NCBI RefSeq assembly: GCF_019428685.1
Contig: NZ_CP080095.1
Span: 4,526,001-4,590,000, forward strand
Reading direction: 5' to 3'
Length of the DNA stretch: 64,000 nucleotides
Source: Paraburkholderia edwinii
GTDB lineage: Bacteria; Pseudomonadota; Gammaproteobacteria; Burkholderiales; Burkholderiaceae
Made by a program: the position numbers and the translations under genes. The notes under the pieces were generated by a model. That model saw only the letters and a program-made list of their open reading frames with translations, was not told where the DNA came from and did not search any database. Positions 46,258 to 56,099 of the stretch are shown here, one piece after another. Numbering within the stretch: position 1 is the stretch's first letter; each line of letters starts with the position of its first letter.

Positions 46258-47015
46258 GCGTGATTCCCTTCAGTCTGAGAGTTGGATAGAACTTCTTTTC
46301 CGGCTGTCTCCTCGGCAGCTGCGTGCGCAGCTGGTGCGCCGGCGCTCTGCGCCTCGCGAGGCCGCAGCGAACGCGGCGCATGGCCGTACCAGCGCGGATA
46401 GAACTGTCGCACCGCCTCGCCATCGAATCGCAGCGTATGGCAGCGACCCAGCTGGAATGGCGGTTTATCGTTTGAAATTTCGTTTGAACCTGCGCCCGGA
46501 TGGGCGTTTGAAGGTGTGCCCGATTGCGCATCGGCGCCTGCCTGCCCTGTCTCGCCGTCCTGCTCCGCGCCTGGCTTTGCGGTGTTCCACGCGTCGCCGA
46601 CAAATGCCTGGATCGCTGCGGTCGGCACCACCGCGCAAAGCTCGGTGAGATGCGTGCAGCCGACGGTGCCGCCGAGCAAACGCGCGGCGTGACGACGGAA
46701 GTTATCGAGGAGATTGAGCCCGATGAGGGCGCGGTAGGCGGGATTGGATGCTTCGCAGAGACCTGGATACGGAACCCAGGCCGACGACGCTTCCGCGTCG
46801 ACGACAGTGAGCTTGCGATCGATCGTGATGCGAAGCCAGAGTTCATGGATCGGCAGGCCGTTGGGCCGGACGCCCGACGCCAGTGCAGTGTCGCGCGGCT
46901 TGACGTCGGTGAGGCACGCCTCGATGTCCCACAACCCATCCGCACGCTCATAGGCATCCGCTCGGATTGCGCGGCGATGGCGCAATTGACGGGGCACTGG
47001 CGGGGAAAGCGGCAT
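46254..47015 (-). CDS. DUF2889 domain-containing protein
   Basis: A 253-residue cytoplasmic protein. The DUF2889 pattern is seen in [24 protein letters not shown], the [18 protein letters not shown] strand pair, and the [30 protein letters not shown] block with conserved Cys/His. Residues 150-190 are a variable Gly/Ala/Asn linker. The function is unknown. The stop overlaps the sucC start (ATGA at 46254-46257), a direct link to the TCA-cycle operon. The start at 47015 was chosen at the conserved N-terminus. Confidence 0.85.
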   Translation of the reverse strand: MPLSPPVPRQLRHRRAIRADAYERADGLWDIEACLTDVKPRDTALASGVRPNGLPIHELWLRITIDRKLTVVDAEASSAWVPYPGLCEASNPAYRALIGLNLLDNFRRHAARLLGGTVGCTHLTELCAVVPTAAIQAFVGDAWNTAKPGAEQDGETGQAGADAQSGTPSNAHPGAGSNEISNDKPPFQLGRCHTLRFDGEAVRQFYPRWYGHAPRSLRPREAQSAGAPAAHAAAEETAGKEVLSNSQTEGNHA

Positions 47016-47165
47016 GCGAGGGGACAGGAGGCCGGATTTGGAAACCAGCGGATTTTAGCATATTGAGTTTCGGCGCTTCGGCTTGCCGGGTGCGGATCGG
47101 ACACGCTTATCCGACCGGCGACCGGCGCGACCGCGCTGGATTTCGCAGCGAAAACGCCAGAACGC

Positions 47166-47945
47166 CTAGTCGGCGCTCCAGTCGTCGTCGAGGCCCTTGA
47201 GAATTTTGGAGACTACCGTTTGCGAAAATCCACGCGAGACGAGAAAGCGCGCCTGCTTGGCGCGCTCCGCGGGTGTTTCGGGAAGCTGGCCGTATTTCTT
47301 CTGCCAGACGGCGCGGGCGCGCGTGAGTTCGGTCTCGCGCAATTGCGCGGCGGTTTCTTCGATTAGCGTTGAACCGACGCCCTGCCGCTTCAGCTCGCCG
47401 ACGATACGGTTCGCGCCCAGACGCGATGCGCGCCGGTGCACAAGGCTTTCGGTGAAACGTGAATCGGAGAGCCAGCCTTCCTGCTCGAGTGAATCGAGCA
47501 GCGTGTCGAGCGAATCGCTTTCTTCGACGAATGGCTGCAATTTGCGGGACAGTTCCGCGCGGCTGTGCTCGCGTCGCGACAGGTAGGCGAGCGCACGGCC
47601 CTTCAACGAGCGCGTTGGGCGCTGGCGTTGTGAGGCGGTGGAGGAAGAATCCGTTGCGCCAGTGCCAGGCTGGCGGCGCGAACGTGTGTAGGTGGTTTCG
47701 CCTTCGGCTGCCGTCGCCGTTGCGGCGCCCGAGGCATGGTCCGCGCGGCGGGAGCCGAAGCGCGGACCCGACGGGACGGCAGGCCCACGGCCTGCCGCCC
47801 GGTCATGTGCATCAAAAGACTCGAAGGGATCGAACGCGTCGACGGAGGCGTCGGCGGGGGAATTCCCCCCGTCGAGCGGGCCGCCCGAATCACCGCTTCC
47901 GAATCCGGCATTGCCGGACTCAGCCCCCGGTCGGCCCTTGCGCAT
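47166..47945 (-). CDS. recX: Regulatory protein RecX
   Basis: Binds RecA filaments and limits their growth and activity. The conserved RecX domain is at residues 110-259 (GRALAYLSRREHSRAELSRKL, LEQEGWLSDSRFTESLV, RASRLGANRIVGELKRQGV, FLVSRGFSQTVVSKIL). The first 110 residues are a Gly/Ser/Asp-rich, probably disordered extension seen in several Burkholderia RecX proteins. Start ATG at 47945 (a GTG one codon earlier is possible), 10 bp after the recA stop; they form the usual recA-recX operon. Confidence 0.9.
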   Translation of the reverse strand: MRKGRPGAESGNAGFGSGDSGGPLDGGNSPADASVDAFDPFESFDAHDRAAGRGPAVPSGPRFGSRRADHASGAATATAAEGETTYTRSRRQPGTGATDSSSTASQRQRPTRSLKGRALAYLSRREHSRAELSRKLQPFVEESDSLDTLLDSLEQEGWLSDSRFTESLVHRRASRLGANRIVGELKRQGVGSTLIEETAAQLRETELTRARAVWQKKYGQLPETPAERAKQARFLVSRGFSQTVVSKILKGLDDDWSAD

Positions 47946-47955
47946 CACGCGGTGC

Positions 47956-49038
<1,083 letters not shown>

Positions 49039-49130
49039 GAATCGTCCTTTGCTATGATGAACGGCGCCTGTGCAGGCTGTGCGCGCCCCTCCCTATAGAT
49101 ACAATCCGGGCGACACGACAGACGCAGATA

Positions 49131-49146
49131 CTGTATAAAAAAACAG
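49131..49146. promoter_or_regulatory. LexA (SOS) box of recA
   Basis: CTGTATAAAAAAACAG has the CTGT-N8-ACAG form, flanked by TA and TG as in the 20-bp consensus. It lies 93 bp before the recA start and overlaps the -10 region. Confidence 0.92.
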
Positions 49147-49158
49147 TGGTTTTGGCAA
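49136..49158 (-). promoter_or_regulatory. Probable sigma-70 promoter of recA
   Basis: On the minus strand TTGCCA (49153-49158) precedes the -10 region (TATACA/TACAGT) with 15-17 bp spacing inside the SOS box, so LexA would occlude it. The exact -10 is uncertain. Confidence 0.5.
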
Positions 49159-49355
49159 GCCCAATTAACCGCCCGATTGACGCAAATCCAACGCAAACCT
49201 CCAGGAAAATGAGCGCAACTCGTTGAGCGAAATTCGCGAGCGTGCACGCCTGCGTAAACACGCATGGCCAATCGGCTGCCAACCCCACCACAATCAGGTT
49301 TCAAAGAGACGCTGCGCGCCGGACACACCGGTGCCGGCATGACTGCCAGCGCATC

Positions 49356-50096
49356 ATGCGAATTCTTATTGCCGAAGACGACAGCATACTCGCGGATGGT
49401 CTGATTCGATCACTCCGCCAATCGGCATACGCCGTTGACCATGTGAAGAACGGCGTCGAGGCGGATACCGCGCTGTCGATGCAGACTTTCGACCTGCTGA
49501 TTCTCGATCTGGGCCTGCCGCGCATGTCCGGGCTCGAGGTGTTGCGCCGCCTGCGCGCGCGCAATTCGAACCTGCCGGTGCTGATCCTGACGGCGGCCGA
49601 TAGCGTCGACGAACGCGTCAAAGGTCTCGACCTCGGCGCCGACGACTACATGGCCAAACCGTTCGCCCTCAACGAACTCGAAGCACGCGTGCGCGCGCTC
49701 ACGCGCCGCGGCGCGGGCGGCGGTCCCACCGTCGTGCGGCATGGGTCGCTGTCGTTCGATCAGGTCGGGCGCATCGCCTATGTGAATGAGCAGGTGATCG
49801 ATCTGTCCGCGCGCGAGTTGGGCTTGCTCGAAGTGCTGCTGCAGCGGATCGGCCGGCTCGTGTCGAAGGAACAGCTCGTCGATCACCTGTGCGAATGGGG
49901 CGAGGAAGTCAGCAACAACGCGATCGAAGTCTACGTGCACCGGCTGCGCAAGAAGATCGAGCCGAGCGGCGTGCGCATCATCACGGTGCGCGGCCTCGGC
50001 TACTGCCTCGAAAAAGCCGCGCCAGCGCCCGCCGCCGCACAATCACCTGACCCCGCCGCATCGGCTGCGATGCCGGCGAGTCATCACTTCAAGTAA
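49356..50096 (+). CDS. OmpR-family response regulator, TctD-like
   Basis: A 246-residue regulator. The receiver has Glu7, Asp8, Asp9, Asp51 (LILDLGLP) and Lys101 (MAKPF). The winged-helix domain spans about 125-220, with VYVHRLRKKIEPSGV and VRGLGYCLEK, followed by a 25-residue Ala/Pro tail. The start at 49356 was chosen at the MRILIAEDD family start. It is followed 15 bp later by a histidine kinase and then an organic-acid type transporter, which fits TctDE-type control of carboxylate uptake. Confidence 0.9.
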   Translation: MRILIAEDDSILADGLIRSLRQSAYAVDHVKNGVEADTALSMQTFDLLILDLGLPRMSGLEVLRRLRARNSNLPVLILTAADSVDERVKGLDLGADDYMAKPFALNELEARVRALTRRGAGGGPTVVRHGSLSFDQVGRIAYVNEQVIDLSARELGLLEVLLQRIGRLVSKEQLVDHLCEWGEEVSNNAIEVYVHRLRKKIEPSGVRIITVRGLGYCLEKAAPAPAAAQSPDPAASAAMPASHHFK

Positions 50097-50111
50097 ACCG
50101 AAACCAGCGCC

Positions 50112-51668
50112 ATGTCCGCCCGCGCAGATCGCGCCACGGCTGCTCCGGCGCACGCGGCGAACCTCGACGAAGACCGCGACGCCCGCTACGAGAATCCGTT
50201 CGCGCCGCCCGACGAAACCGAAGCGGCAGCGGAGACGCGGCCACGGTCGCTATTCGGCGAAATTCTGGACTGGATGCTCGCGCCGCTGCTGTTGCTATGG
50301 CCGATGAGCATCGCCGTCACGTACCTCGTGGCGAAGTCGATAGCGAATGCGCCGTTCGACCGCGCGCTGGAAACCGATGCGTACGTGCTCGCGCGACAGA
50401 TCCAACCGGTGAACGGCGTGGCCGAACTGAAGCTGCCCGATGCGACGAGCGACTTCCTGCGCTCGGACAATATAGACCGCGTGTTCTATCAAGTGCTCGG
50501 CACGCGCGGCGAACTCGTCGGCGGCGAGCGCGACATGCCGCTGCCGCACGAGGACGACCGGCCGCAGCCCGGCATCGTCGAATTCCGCGACGACATGCTG
50601 CACGGCAACGACATTCGCGTCGCCTACACGACCGTCGAATTCCCGCAGACGCAAGGTGCGCAGCCTGTGCTCGTGCAGGTCGCCGAGACGCTCGATAAAC
50701 GCAGCGCGCTCGCGAACGACATCATCAAAGGCGTGATCCTGCCGCAGTTCGTGATCCTGCCGCTTGCGATCGTGCTGGTCTGGTTCGGGCTGTCGCGCGG
50801 GCTGGCGCCGCTGCATGCGTTGCAATCGCATATTCGCGCGCGGCGCCCGGACGATCTGTCGCCGCTCGAAGCGCGGCGCGCGCCGCCCGAAATCGAACCG
50901 CTTGTCACCTCGTTCAACGATTTGCTGACGCGCCTCGAGCAAAACATGGAGCTGCAAAAGCGCTTTATCGCCGACGCCGCGCATCAGATGAAGACGCCGC
51001 TCGCCGGCTTGCGCACGCAGGCCGAACTCGCGCTGCGCCAGGACGTGCCGGCCGAAGTGCAACGCTCGCTGCAGCAGATCGCGACGAGTTCCGAGCACGC
51101 GGCGCGGCTCGTCACGCAATTGCTTGCATTAGCGCGCGCGGAAAACCGCATGTCGGGCCAGGTGTTCACACCGGTCGAAGTCACCGATGTCGCGCGCCAT
51201 GCGGTCCGCGACTGGGTGCAGGCCGCGCTCGCGAAACAGATGGACCTCGGCTACGAAGGCCCGGACGTACCCGTCGAAGTGGAAGGCAACCCCGTGATGC
51301 TGCGAGAGATGCTGTCGAATCTGATCGACAACGCGATCCGCTACACGCCGCCCGGCGGACGCGTGACGGTGCGCGTGCGCGAAGAGCCGCCGCACGATGC
51401 GCCGCATTGGGTTCATCTCGAAGTGGAGGACACGGGCCTTGGCATCCCGGCCGCGGAACGCGAGCGCGTGGTCGAGCGCTTCTACCGGATACTGGGCCGC
51501 GAAGGCGACGGCAGCGGTTTGGGCCTCGCGATCGTCCGCGAGATTGCGACGATGCACGGCGGCACGCTGACCATCGACGACAACGTCTATCAGGCGTCGC
51601 CACGGCTCGCCGGCACGCTTGTGCGGGTCAGTTTGAGGGCACGCGGACGCGCACGGGACTTACCCTAA
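50112..51668 (+). CDS. Sensor histidine kinase, TctE-like
   Basis: A 518-residue inner-membrane sensor. An acidic 45-residue N-terminal tail precedes TM1 (about 55-75). A periplasmic sensor domain of the 2CSK_N type covers about 78-205, then TM2 (about 208-228) and a HAMP region. HisKA has FIADAAHQMKTP with His291, and HATPase shows NLIDNAIRY, VEDTGLGIP and GSGLGLAIV. It forms an operon with the regulator upstream; the downstream MHS transporter is a likely target and may carry the sensed compound. Confidence 0.9.
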   Translation: MSARADRATAAPAHAANLDEDRDARYENPFAPPDETEAAAETRPRSLFGEILDWMLAPLLLLWPMSIAVTYLVAKSIANAPFDRALETDAYVLARQIQPVNGVAELKLPDATSDFLRSDNIDRVFYQVLGTRGELVGGERDMPLPHEDDRPQPGIVEFRDDMLHGNDIRVAYTTVEFPQTQGAQPVLVQVAETLDKRSALANDIIKGVILPQFVILPLAIVLVWFGLSRGLAPLHALQSHIRARRPDDLSPLEARRAPPEIEPLVTSFNDLLTRLEQNMELQKRFIADAAHQMKTPLAGLRTQAELALRQDVPAEVQRSLQQIATSSEHAARLVTQLLALARAENRMSGQVFTPVEVTDVARHAVRDWVQAALAKQMDLGYEGPDVPVEVEGNPVMLREMLSNLIDNAIRYTPPGGRVTVRVREEPPHDAPHWVHLEVEDTGLGIPAAERERVVERFYRILGREGDGSGLGLAIVREIATMHGGTLTIDDNVYQASPRLAGTLVRVSLRARGRARDLP

Positions 51669-51896
51669 CTGTCAGGAAACCCCGAAAAAGACCACCGCAT
51701 CAAATCCGCACGTTATGCGAAATTTACGCGATGATCGATGAACTTAAGAGAACATAGAGGCAATTTCTAGAATCCACCGGCAACACAATCAGACAAATCT
51801 GAGTCAGTAGGCCGTAAGTTTCCACTCCAATAATCGGGGGCACGGATCGCCCGACCGGGGGACCGCGCACACATATCAAGAGTGGAGGGACGACAT

Positions 51897-53555
51897 ATGG
51901 CTACCGTAAGCGGGCAGGTCTCGCACGCGCCGATGACAGCCGATGAGAAGCGGGTGATCTTCGCATCGTCGCTGGGCACGGTATTCGAGTGGTACGACTT
52001 TTATCTGGCCGGCTCGCTTGCAGCCTTCATCAGCAAGAGCTTCTTTTCCGGCGTCAATCCGACCGCGGGCTTCATCTTCACGCTGCTCGGCTTTGCCGCG
52101 GGCTTCGCGGTGCGTCCGTTCGGCGCCCTGGTGTTCGGGCGCCTCGGCGACCTCGTCGGCCGCAAGTACACGTTCCTGATCACGATCGTGATCATGGGTC
52201 TGTCGACTTGCGTGGTGGGCTTCCTGCCGGGCTATGCGTCAATCGGCATTGCGGCGCCGGTGATCTTCATCGCGATGCGGCTGCTGCAGGGTCTCGCGCT
52301 CGGCGGCGAGTACGGCGGCGCGGCGACATACGTCGCGGAGCACGCACCGGCGAATCGGCGCGGCTTCTATACGTCGTGGATCCAGACGACGGCGACGCTC
52401 GGTCTGTTCCTCTCGCTGCTGGTGATTCTCGGCGTGCGCACGTGGATGGGCGAAGAGTCGTTCGGCGCGTGGGGCTGGCGCATTCCGTTTATCGCCTCGC
52501 TGATTCTGCTGGCGATATCGGTGTGGATCCGCTTGCAGCTGAGCGAATCGCCGGCGTTCCTGCGGATCAAGGCGGAAGGCAAGACGTCGAAGGCGCCGCT
52601 CTCCGAAGCGTTCGGCCAGTGGAAGAACCTGAAGGTCGTGATCCTCGCGCTGGTCGGCTTGACGGCCGGCCAGGCGGTGGTCTGGTACACGGGCCAGTTC
52701 TACGCACTGTTCTTCCTGACGCAGACGCTGAAGGTGGATGGCACGAGCGCGAATATCCTGATCGCGCTGGCGCTGTTGATCGGCACGCCGTTCTTCGTGT
52801 TCTTCGGCTCGCTGTCGGATCGTATCGGCCGCAAGCCGATCATTCTGGCCGGTTGCCTGATTGCGGCGCTCACGTACTTCCCGCTCTTCAAAGCGCTCAC
52901 GCACTATGCGAACCCGGCGCTCGAGGCGGCGACGCAGAAGTCGCCGATTGTCGTGATCGCGGACCCGAACGAGTGCTCATTCCAGTTCAACCCGGTGGGC
53001 ACGTCGAAGTTCACGAGCTCGTGCGACATCGCGAAGAGCGCGCTGTCGAAGTCGGGCCTGAACTACGAGAATGTCGCGGCGCCGCCGGGAACGGTCGCGC
53101 AGATCAAGGTCGGCGACACGGTGATCAACGCGTATGACGGCAAGGCAGCAGACGCGAAGGAACTGGGCAAAGCCTTCGACGGCCAGCTGAGTTCGACGCT
53201 GAAGGCAGACGGCTATCCGCCGAAGGCCGACCCGGCGCAGATCAACTGGGTGATGACGGTGGTGATCCTGACCATCCTCGTGATCTACGTGACGATGGTG
53301 TACGGGCCAATCGCCGCGATGCTGGTGGAGATGTTCCCGACGCGGATTCGCTATACGTCGATGTCGCTGCCGTATCACATCGGCAACGGCTGGTTCGGCG
53401 GGTTCCTGCCGGCGACCGCATTCGCGATCGTGGCGGCCAAGGGGAATATCTATTCGGGGCTGTGGTATCCGATCATCATCGCGCTCGCGACGTTCGTGAT
53501 CGGGCTGATTTTTGTGCGGGAGACCAAGGACTCGAATATTTACGCACAGGACTGA
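51897..53555 (+). CDS. MFS metabolite:H+ symporter (MHS family)
   Basis: A 552-residue inner-membrane transporter. The N-terminal SSLGTVFEWYDFYLAGSL, the loop RPFGALVFGRLGDLVGRK and GLALGGEYGGAATYVAEH are hallmarks of the MHS (ProP/KgtP/ShiA) family, which imports carboxylates, betaines or shikimate. An insert of about 110 hydrophilic residues at about 338-450 with two cysteines lies between the eighth and ninth helices, longer than in ProP or KgtP. The ATG at 51897 has GGAGGG upstream. The preceding TctDE-like system suggests regulated uptake of an organic acid. Confidence 0.88.
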   Translation: MATVSGQVSHAPMTADEKRVIFASSLGTVFEWYDFYLAGSLAAFISKSFFSGVNPTAGFIFTLLGFAAGFAVRPFGALVFGRLGDLVGRKYTFLITIVIMGLSTCVVGFLPGYASIGIAAPVIFIAMRLLQGLALGGEYGGAATYVAEHAPANRRGFYTSWIQTTATLGLFLSLLVILGVRTWMGEESFGAWGWRIPFIASLILLAISVWIRLQLSESPAFLRIKAEGKTSKAPLSEAFGQWKNLKVVILALVGLTAGQAVVWYTGQFYALFFLTQTLKVDGTSANILIALALLIGTPFFVFFGSLSDRIGRKPIILAGCLIAALTYFPLFKALTHYANPALEAATQKSPIVVIADPNECSFQFNPVGTSKFTSSCDIAKSALSKSGLNYENVAAPPGTVAQIKVGDTVINAYDGKAADAKELGKAFDGQLSSTLKADGYPPKADPAQINWVMTVVILTILVIYVTMVYGPIAAMLVEMFPTRIRYTSMSLPYHIGNGWFGGFLPATAFAIVAAKGNIYSGLWYPIIIALATFVIGLIFVRETKDSNIYAQD

Positions 53556-53664
53556 CGAGGCGGGTATGCCGGTGCCGGCTGGTGGCGCAGGCGCTGGTGT
53601 GCCTTTCTTTGCCAGCTTTGTGGTGTGAATCGAGGGTCCGTCTGATAAGGGGTCTCGGTGGGGG

Positions 53665-53693
53665 TTGACGACCCCTGCCGACCTCCCTATAAT
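53665..53693 (+). promoter_or_regulatory. Promoter of tRNA-Met
   Basis: TTGACG (-35, 53665-53670) and a perfect TATAAT (-10, 53688-53693) with 17-bp spacing end 12 bp before the tRNA 5' end. Confidence 0.9.
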
Positions 53694-53705
53694 CTTCCCT
53701 CTTAC

Positions 53706-53782
<77 letters not shown>

Positions 53783-53792
53783 GCTTTAAAGC

Positions 53793-53826
53793 AAAAGCCC
53801 GCAACTCTCACGAGTTGCGGGCTTTT
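53793..53826 (+). terminator. Rho-independent terminator of tRNA-Met
   Basis: A 14-bp perfect stem (53793-53806 with 53813-53826), loop CTCACG, followed by TTTTTCG. Confidence 0.95.
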
Positions 53827-53840
53827 TCGTTTGGCGCGCG

Positions 53841-54026
53841 ATGAGTCATGCGCGAATGACGCAAGCTGCTGTACTCGTTTCGAAATCGCTTCGCAGGGAT
53901 GCTGACCGTCACGCTAAAATTTCAGCCTTCGCGTTGAGCCTCGAGCTGACGATGAAGAAACCGGAGGCTGCCGATATCGCTCTATCGGACATGACTTCGG
54001 AGTTCGAGGTCGTTTTAGGGGGATAG
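53841..54026 (+). CDS. Small open frame upstream of a PemK-like gene (possible antitoxin or leader)
   Basis: A 61-codon frame that ends 6 bp before the PemK-like gene. The C-terminal half is acidic (KPEAADIALSDMTSEFEVV), as in some antitoxins, but no DNA-binding fold can be recognised and there is no ribosome site at the first ATG, which follows the tRNA terminator by 14 bp. An internal ATG at 53952 would give a 24-residue peptide. Confidence 0.3.
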   Translation: MSHARMTQAAVLVSKSLRRDADRHAKISAFALSLELTMKKPEAADIALSDMTSEFEVVLGG

Positions 54027-54032
54027 AAAAAT

Positions 54033-54557
54033 ATGGCGCTGCCTTACTCGCCCAAGGTCGGGGAAGTCCTGGAGTGCGACTTCGGCGATTTTCCGAAAGA
54101 CGAGAATGGAAAGATCGATCAGGAAAAGCTGACGCTGAATGGGCGAATGCCGCCGGAGATGGTCAAAAACCGACTTGTCGTTGTCCTGAACTCCAAATTC
54201 AATGGCGCGTGCGTCGTCGTTCCGATTTCTTCCCTGAAAGACCAGGACAAGATCGCGCGAAAATGGCATGTCCACATCGATCCCAAATTGATCGATGGGC
54301 GACCGCATTTCACCCCGAAGGACAGTTGGGCAAAAGCAGAGCATGTTCAGCATGTCAGCAAGAACCGGCTGTCCAAAATTCAAGGTGGGAAATCGCAGTA
54401 TTTGCCGAGAGAAGTGGTGACGCTGATCCAAACGGCCGTGATACGCGCGATTGGCGCGCAATCCCTCTTGCCAAAGCCTGAGCCAATATCAGCGGCGACC
54501 ACGCCCATCACGGATACCGCTGCCGAGTCGCCTGTGGCAGAGGTCGACGTAGCTTGA
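54033..54557 (+). CDS. PemK/MazF-like protein
   Basis: A 174-residue protein with the CcdB/PemK barrel pattern. It shows GEVLECDFG (10-18), the PPEMVKNRLVVVL strand (40-52), VVVPISS (61-67) and WAKAEHVQHVSKNRL (99-113), which aligns with the MazF VKCDQVRTVSKERL-type stretch. MazF/PemK toxins cleave mRNA; the catalytic Arg and Thr/Ser cannot be assigned confidently. The C-terminal 30 residues are Pro/Ala/Thr-rich. The ribosome site AGGGGG precedes the ATG. No recognisable antitoxin is adjacent. It is the first gene after tRNA-Met and ends before a strong terminator. Confidence 0.72.
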   Translation: MALPYSPKVGEVLECDFGDFPKDENGKIDQEKLTLNGRMPPEMVKNRLVVVLNSKFNGACVVVPISSLKDQDKIARKWHVHIDPKLIDGRPHFTPKDSWAKAEHVQHVSKNRLSKIQGGKSQYLPREVVTLIQTAVIRAIGAQSLLPKPEPISAATTPITDTAAESPVAEVDVA

Positions 54558-54633
54558 CAAGTGGGAGGGGCGACCGCATACTTTCGCTGATGCCCTTTGA
54601 GGCCTGTATTACGGTGTCTCCCGCAGAGGACTG

Positions 54634-54663
54634 CAAAAGCCCGGTCGAAAGACCGGGCTTTTG
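54634..54663. terminator. Bidirectional rho-independent terminator
   Basis: A 13-bp perfect stem (54634-54646 with 54651-54663) with a GAAA tetraloop and T/A runs on both sides. It serves the convergent PemK-like and SnoaL-like genes. Confidence 0.95.
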
Positions 54664-54681
54664 TCATTTCAGTGTCCCGAT

Positions 54682-55119
54682 TCACTCGACGTCGAAGCGC
54701 TTCGGCAACTCCCCTAACTGCCGGAACACTGCCAGCCAGTCCTCGAGATGCCACGTCTGCGCAATCCGCCCGTCACGCATCCTGTGAAACGAATGGATCG
54801 CGAAATGGATGTGTTTCGAGGTCGCTTCAATACCGAGCAGCTTCCCGGTTTGCGTGCCCGTTACCTCGGCGCGGACACCGACGCGGTCGTCATGAATAAG
54901 AAGGTCGAGAATGCGAATCTTCATGTCCGGCAGCGCGGTGACGATGTTCTCGAAAACCTTGCTCATCTTCTCCGGGCCTGGGACGGCATGAGGAGGCTCG
55001 GGGATGTATTCCCAATCGCTCGTCACGACCTCGCGCAGCAGCGAGATGTCCTTCGTGGAAAACGCCAGATAGAACCGCTCGATCGTATCTCGCACCGCCT
55101 GTTCGCTGGATGAAGTCAT
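54682..55119 (-). CDS. SnoaL-like ester cyclase family protein
   Basis: A 145-residue NTF2-fold protein similar to SnoaL-type polyketide cyclases and the many uncharacterised ester cyclase proteins. It opens with a helix, AVRDTIERFYLAFSTKDISLL, followed by the VTSDWEYIPEPPHAVPGPE loop. FENIVTALPDMKIRI and the ATSKHIHFAIHSFHRMRDGRIAQTWHLEDW block complete the pattern. The substrate is unknown and no polyketide genes are near. It is monocistronic and convergent with the PemK-like gene. Confidence 0.82.
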   Translation of the reverse strand: MTSSSEQAVRDTIERFYLAFSTKDISLLREVVTSDWEYIPEPPHAVPGPEKMSKVFENIVTALPDMKIRILDLLIHDDRVGVRAEVTGTQTGKLLGIEATSKHIHFAIHSFHRMRDGRIAQTWHLEDWLAVFRQLGELPKRFDVE

Positions 55120-55313
55120 GTCGCCGCTCCTGAGCCATTCAACAACGCGGAGTACCGGTCGATGATGCCGCCGTCGCCGGCTCGTTGCTTCAGTCTGACT
55201 CGTAGCATAGCTTGCGCTCTCTCCGATTGCAGTGAAGAAACGTGACTGGCGAACAAGGCCTCGACGAAATAGGCGTCATCTCATCGCGGGCTCAGTTTCA
55301 CATCGGATGGCGC

Positions 55314-55580
55314 TTACCCCGATGTGCCGGCAACGTTGTCGATCAGGAGAAGCAGGTCGTCTTCATCGGGCCGCGTACCCCATTTGCTGTGCCCCGAAAC
55401 CGACGCGATAGCGATCCATGAATGAGGCGGAAACCACTCCAGTCGGAGCGTGTCGCCACTCACAACACGCAGACGACCGGTGTCACATAAAAACTCCGCG
55501 CTGACGGTTTCGCCGTCGACGGTCTTGCTTGCGGTGACTGACATCCACTCAGGCATTGTGTCCTCCACGGCGAATTTCAT
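55314..55580 (-). CDS. Hypothetical protein, 88 residues
   Basis: A small acidic protein with no recognised family and no signal or membrane segment. Alternating strands (MSVTASKTVDGETVSAEFL, RLRVVSGDTLRLEWF, SWIAIASVSGHS) suggest a small beta-sandwich or barrel. The C-terminus is acidic (RPDEDDLLLLIDN). The ATG at 55580 is preferred; the frame is open 69 codons further upstream, overlapping the next gene's leader. Monocistronic in the accessory region. Confidence 0.5.
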   Translation of the reverse strand: MKFAVEDTMPEWMSVTASKTVDGETVSAEFLCDTGRLRVVSGDTLRLEWFPPHSWIAIASVSGHSKWGTRPDEDDLLLLIDNVAGTSG

Positions 55581-55751
55581 CAGGGCCTCTGTGCCCGGTC
55601 TCAATTTGACCGGTTGCAGTACAGAGGAGATGAGGCGCATTCTAGGAGCGGGAGAACAATGCAGGTGCGACTTAACGTTCGGTTCTGTAACTGCGCGTAA
55701 CGTGGTCTGACGCACGAGGCTGGCGCGGCCTGTTGATCGAGGGACTCCGTC

Positions 55752-56042
55752 ATGGAACGCATCGACTTCTTTACAGCGCTTCGACAATTGTCTGCTGCGG
55801 CGGAGATTCTAGCCAAGGCCGGTCCCGACGACATGCGCGCGGACGGCGTTCGACTGCTCGCGTTTTTTCGTATGTTCGACGGGTCTGGCAATCGGGTTGA
55901 GCCGGTCGGTGTAGCGTTCGATGACGCGCTCTTCGTGCAGACGGCGCAGGCTGCACTTGCGTTGGTTGGTCGGAACGAGTTTGCGGCGGCGCGTGCACTG
56001 CTTGAGCAGGCGCAGTCGCTTTTAGATGAATTGAACGCTTAG
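55752..56042 (+). CDS. Hypothetical protein, 96 residues
   Basis: A helical small protein (FFTALRQLSAAAEILAKAG at 6-24, ALFVQTAQAALALVGRNEFAAARALLEQAQSLLDELNA at the end). The last part resembles one TPR-like helical hairpin. No family is recognised. It is convergent with the type VI immunity candidate and stands alone. Confidence 0.55.
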   Translation: MERIDFFTALRQLSAAAEILAKAGPDDMRADGVRLLAFFRMFDGSGNRVEPVGVAFDDALFVQTAQAALALVGRNEFAAARALLEQAQSLLDELNA

Positions 56043-56099
56043 CGCCTCTATCAACAACCGTCCAACGCGACCGACTCAAGCGCCCTCTACAGCGAGCTA

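Larger units (their letters stand above)
49039..49355. other. Divergent region between recA and a response-regulator gene
   Basis: 317 bp that holds the recA promoter and SOS box (separate entries). On the plus side no clear promoter for the response regulator is evident. Confidence 0.5.

Noticed and set aside
46232..47104. An alternative 290-codon minus-strand gene overlapping the DUF2889 gene
   Set aside because: It is Arg/Ser-rich with no domain, while the overlapping frame matches a conserved family and couples exactly to sucC.
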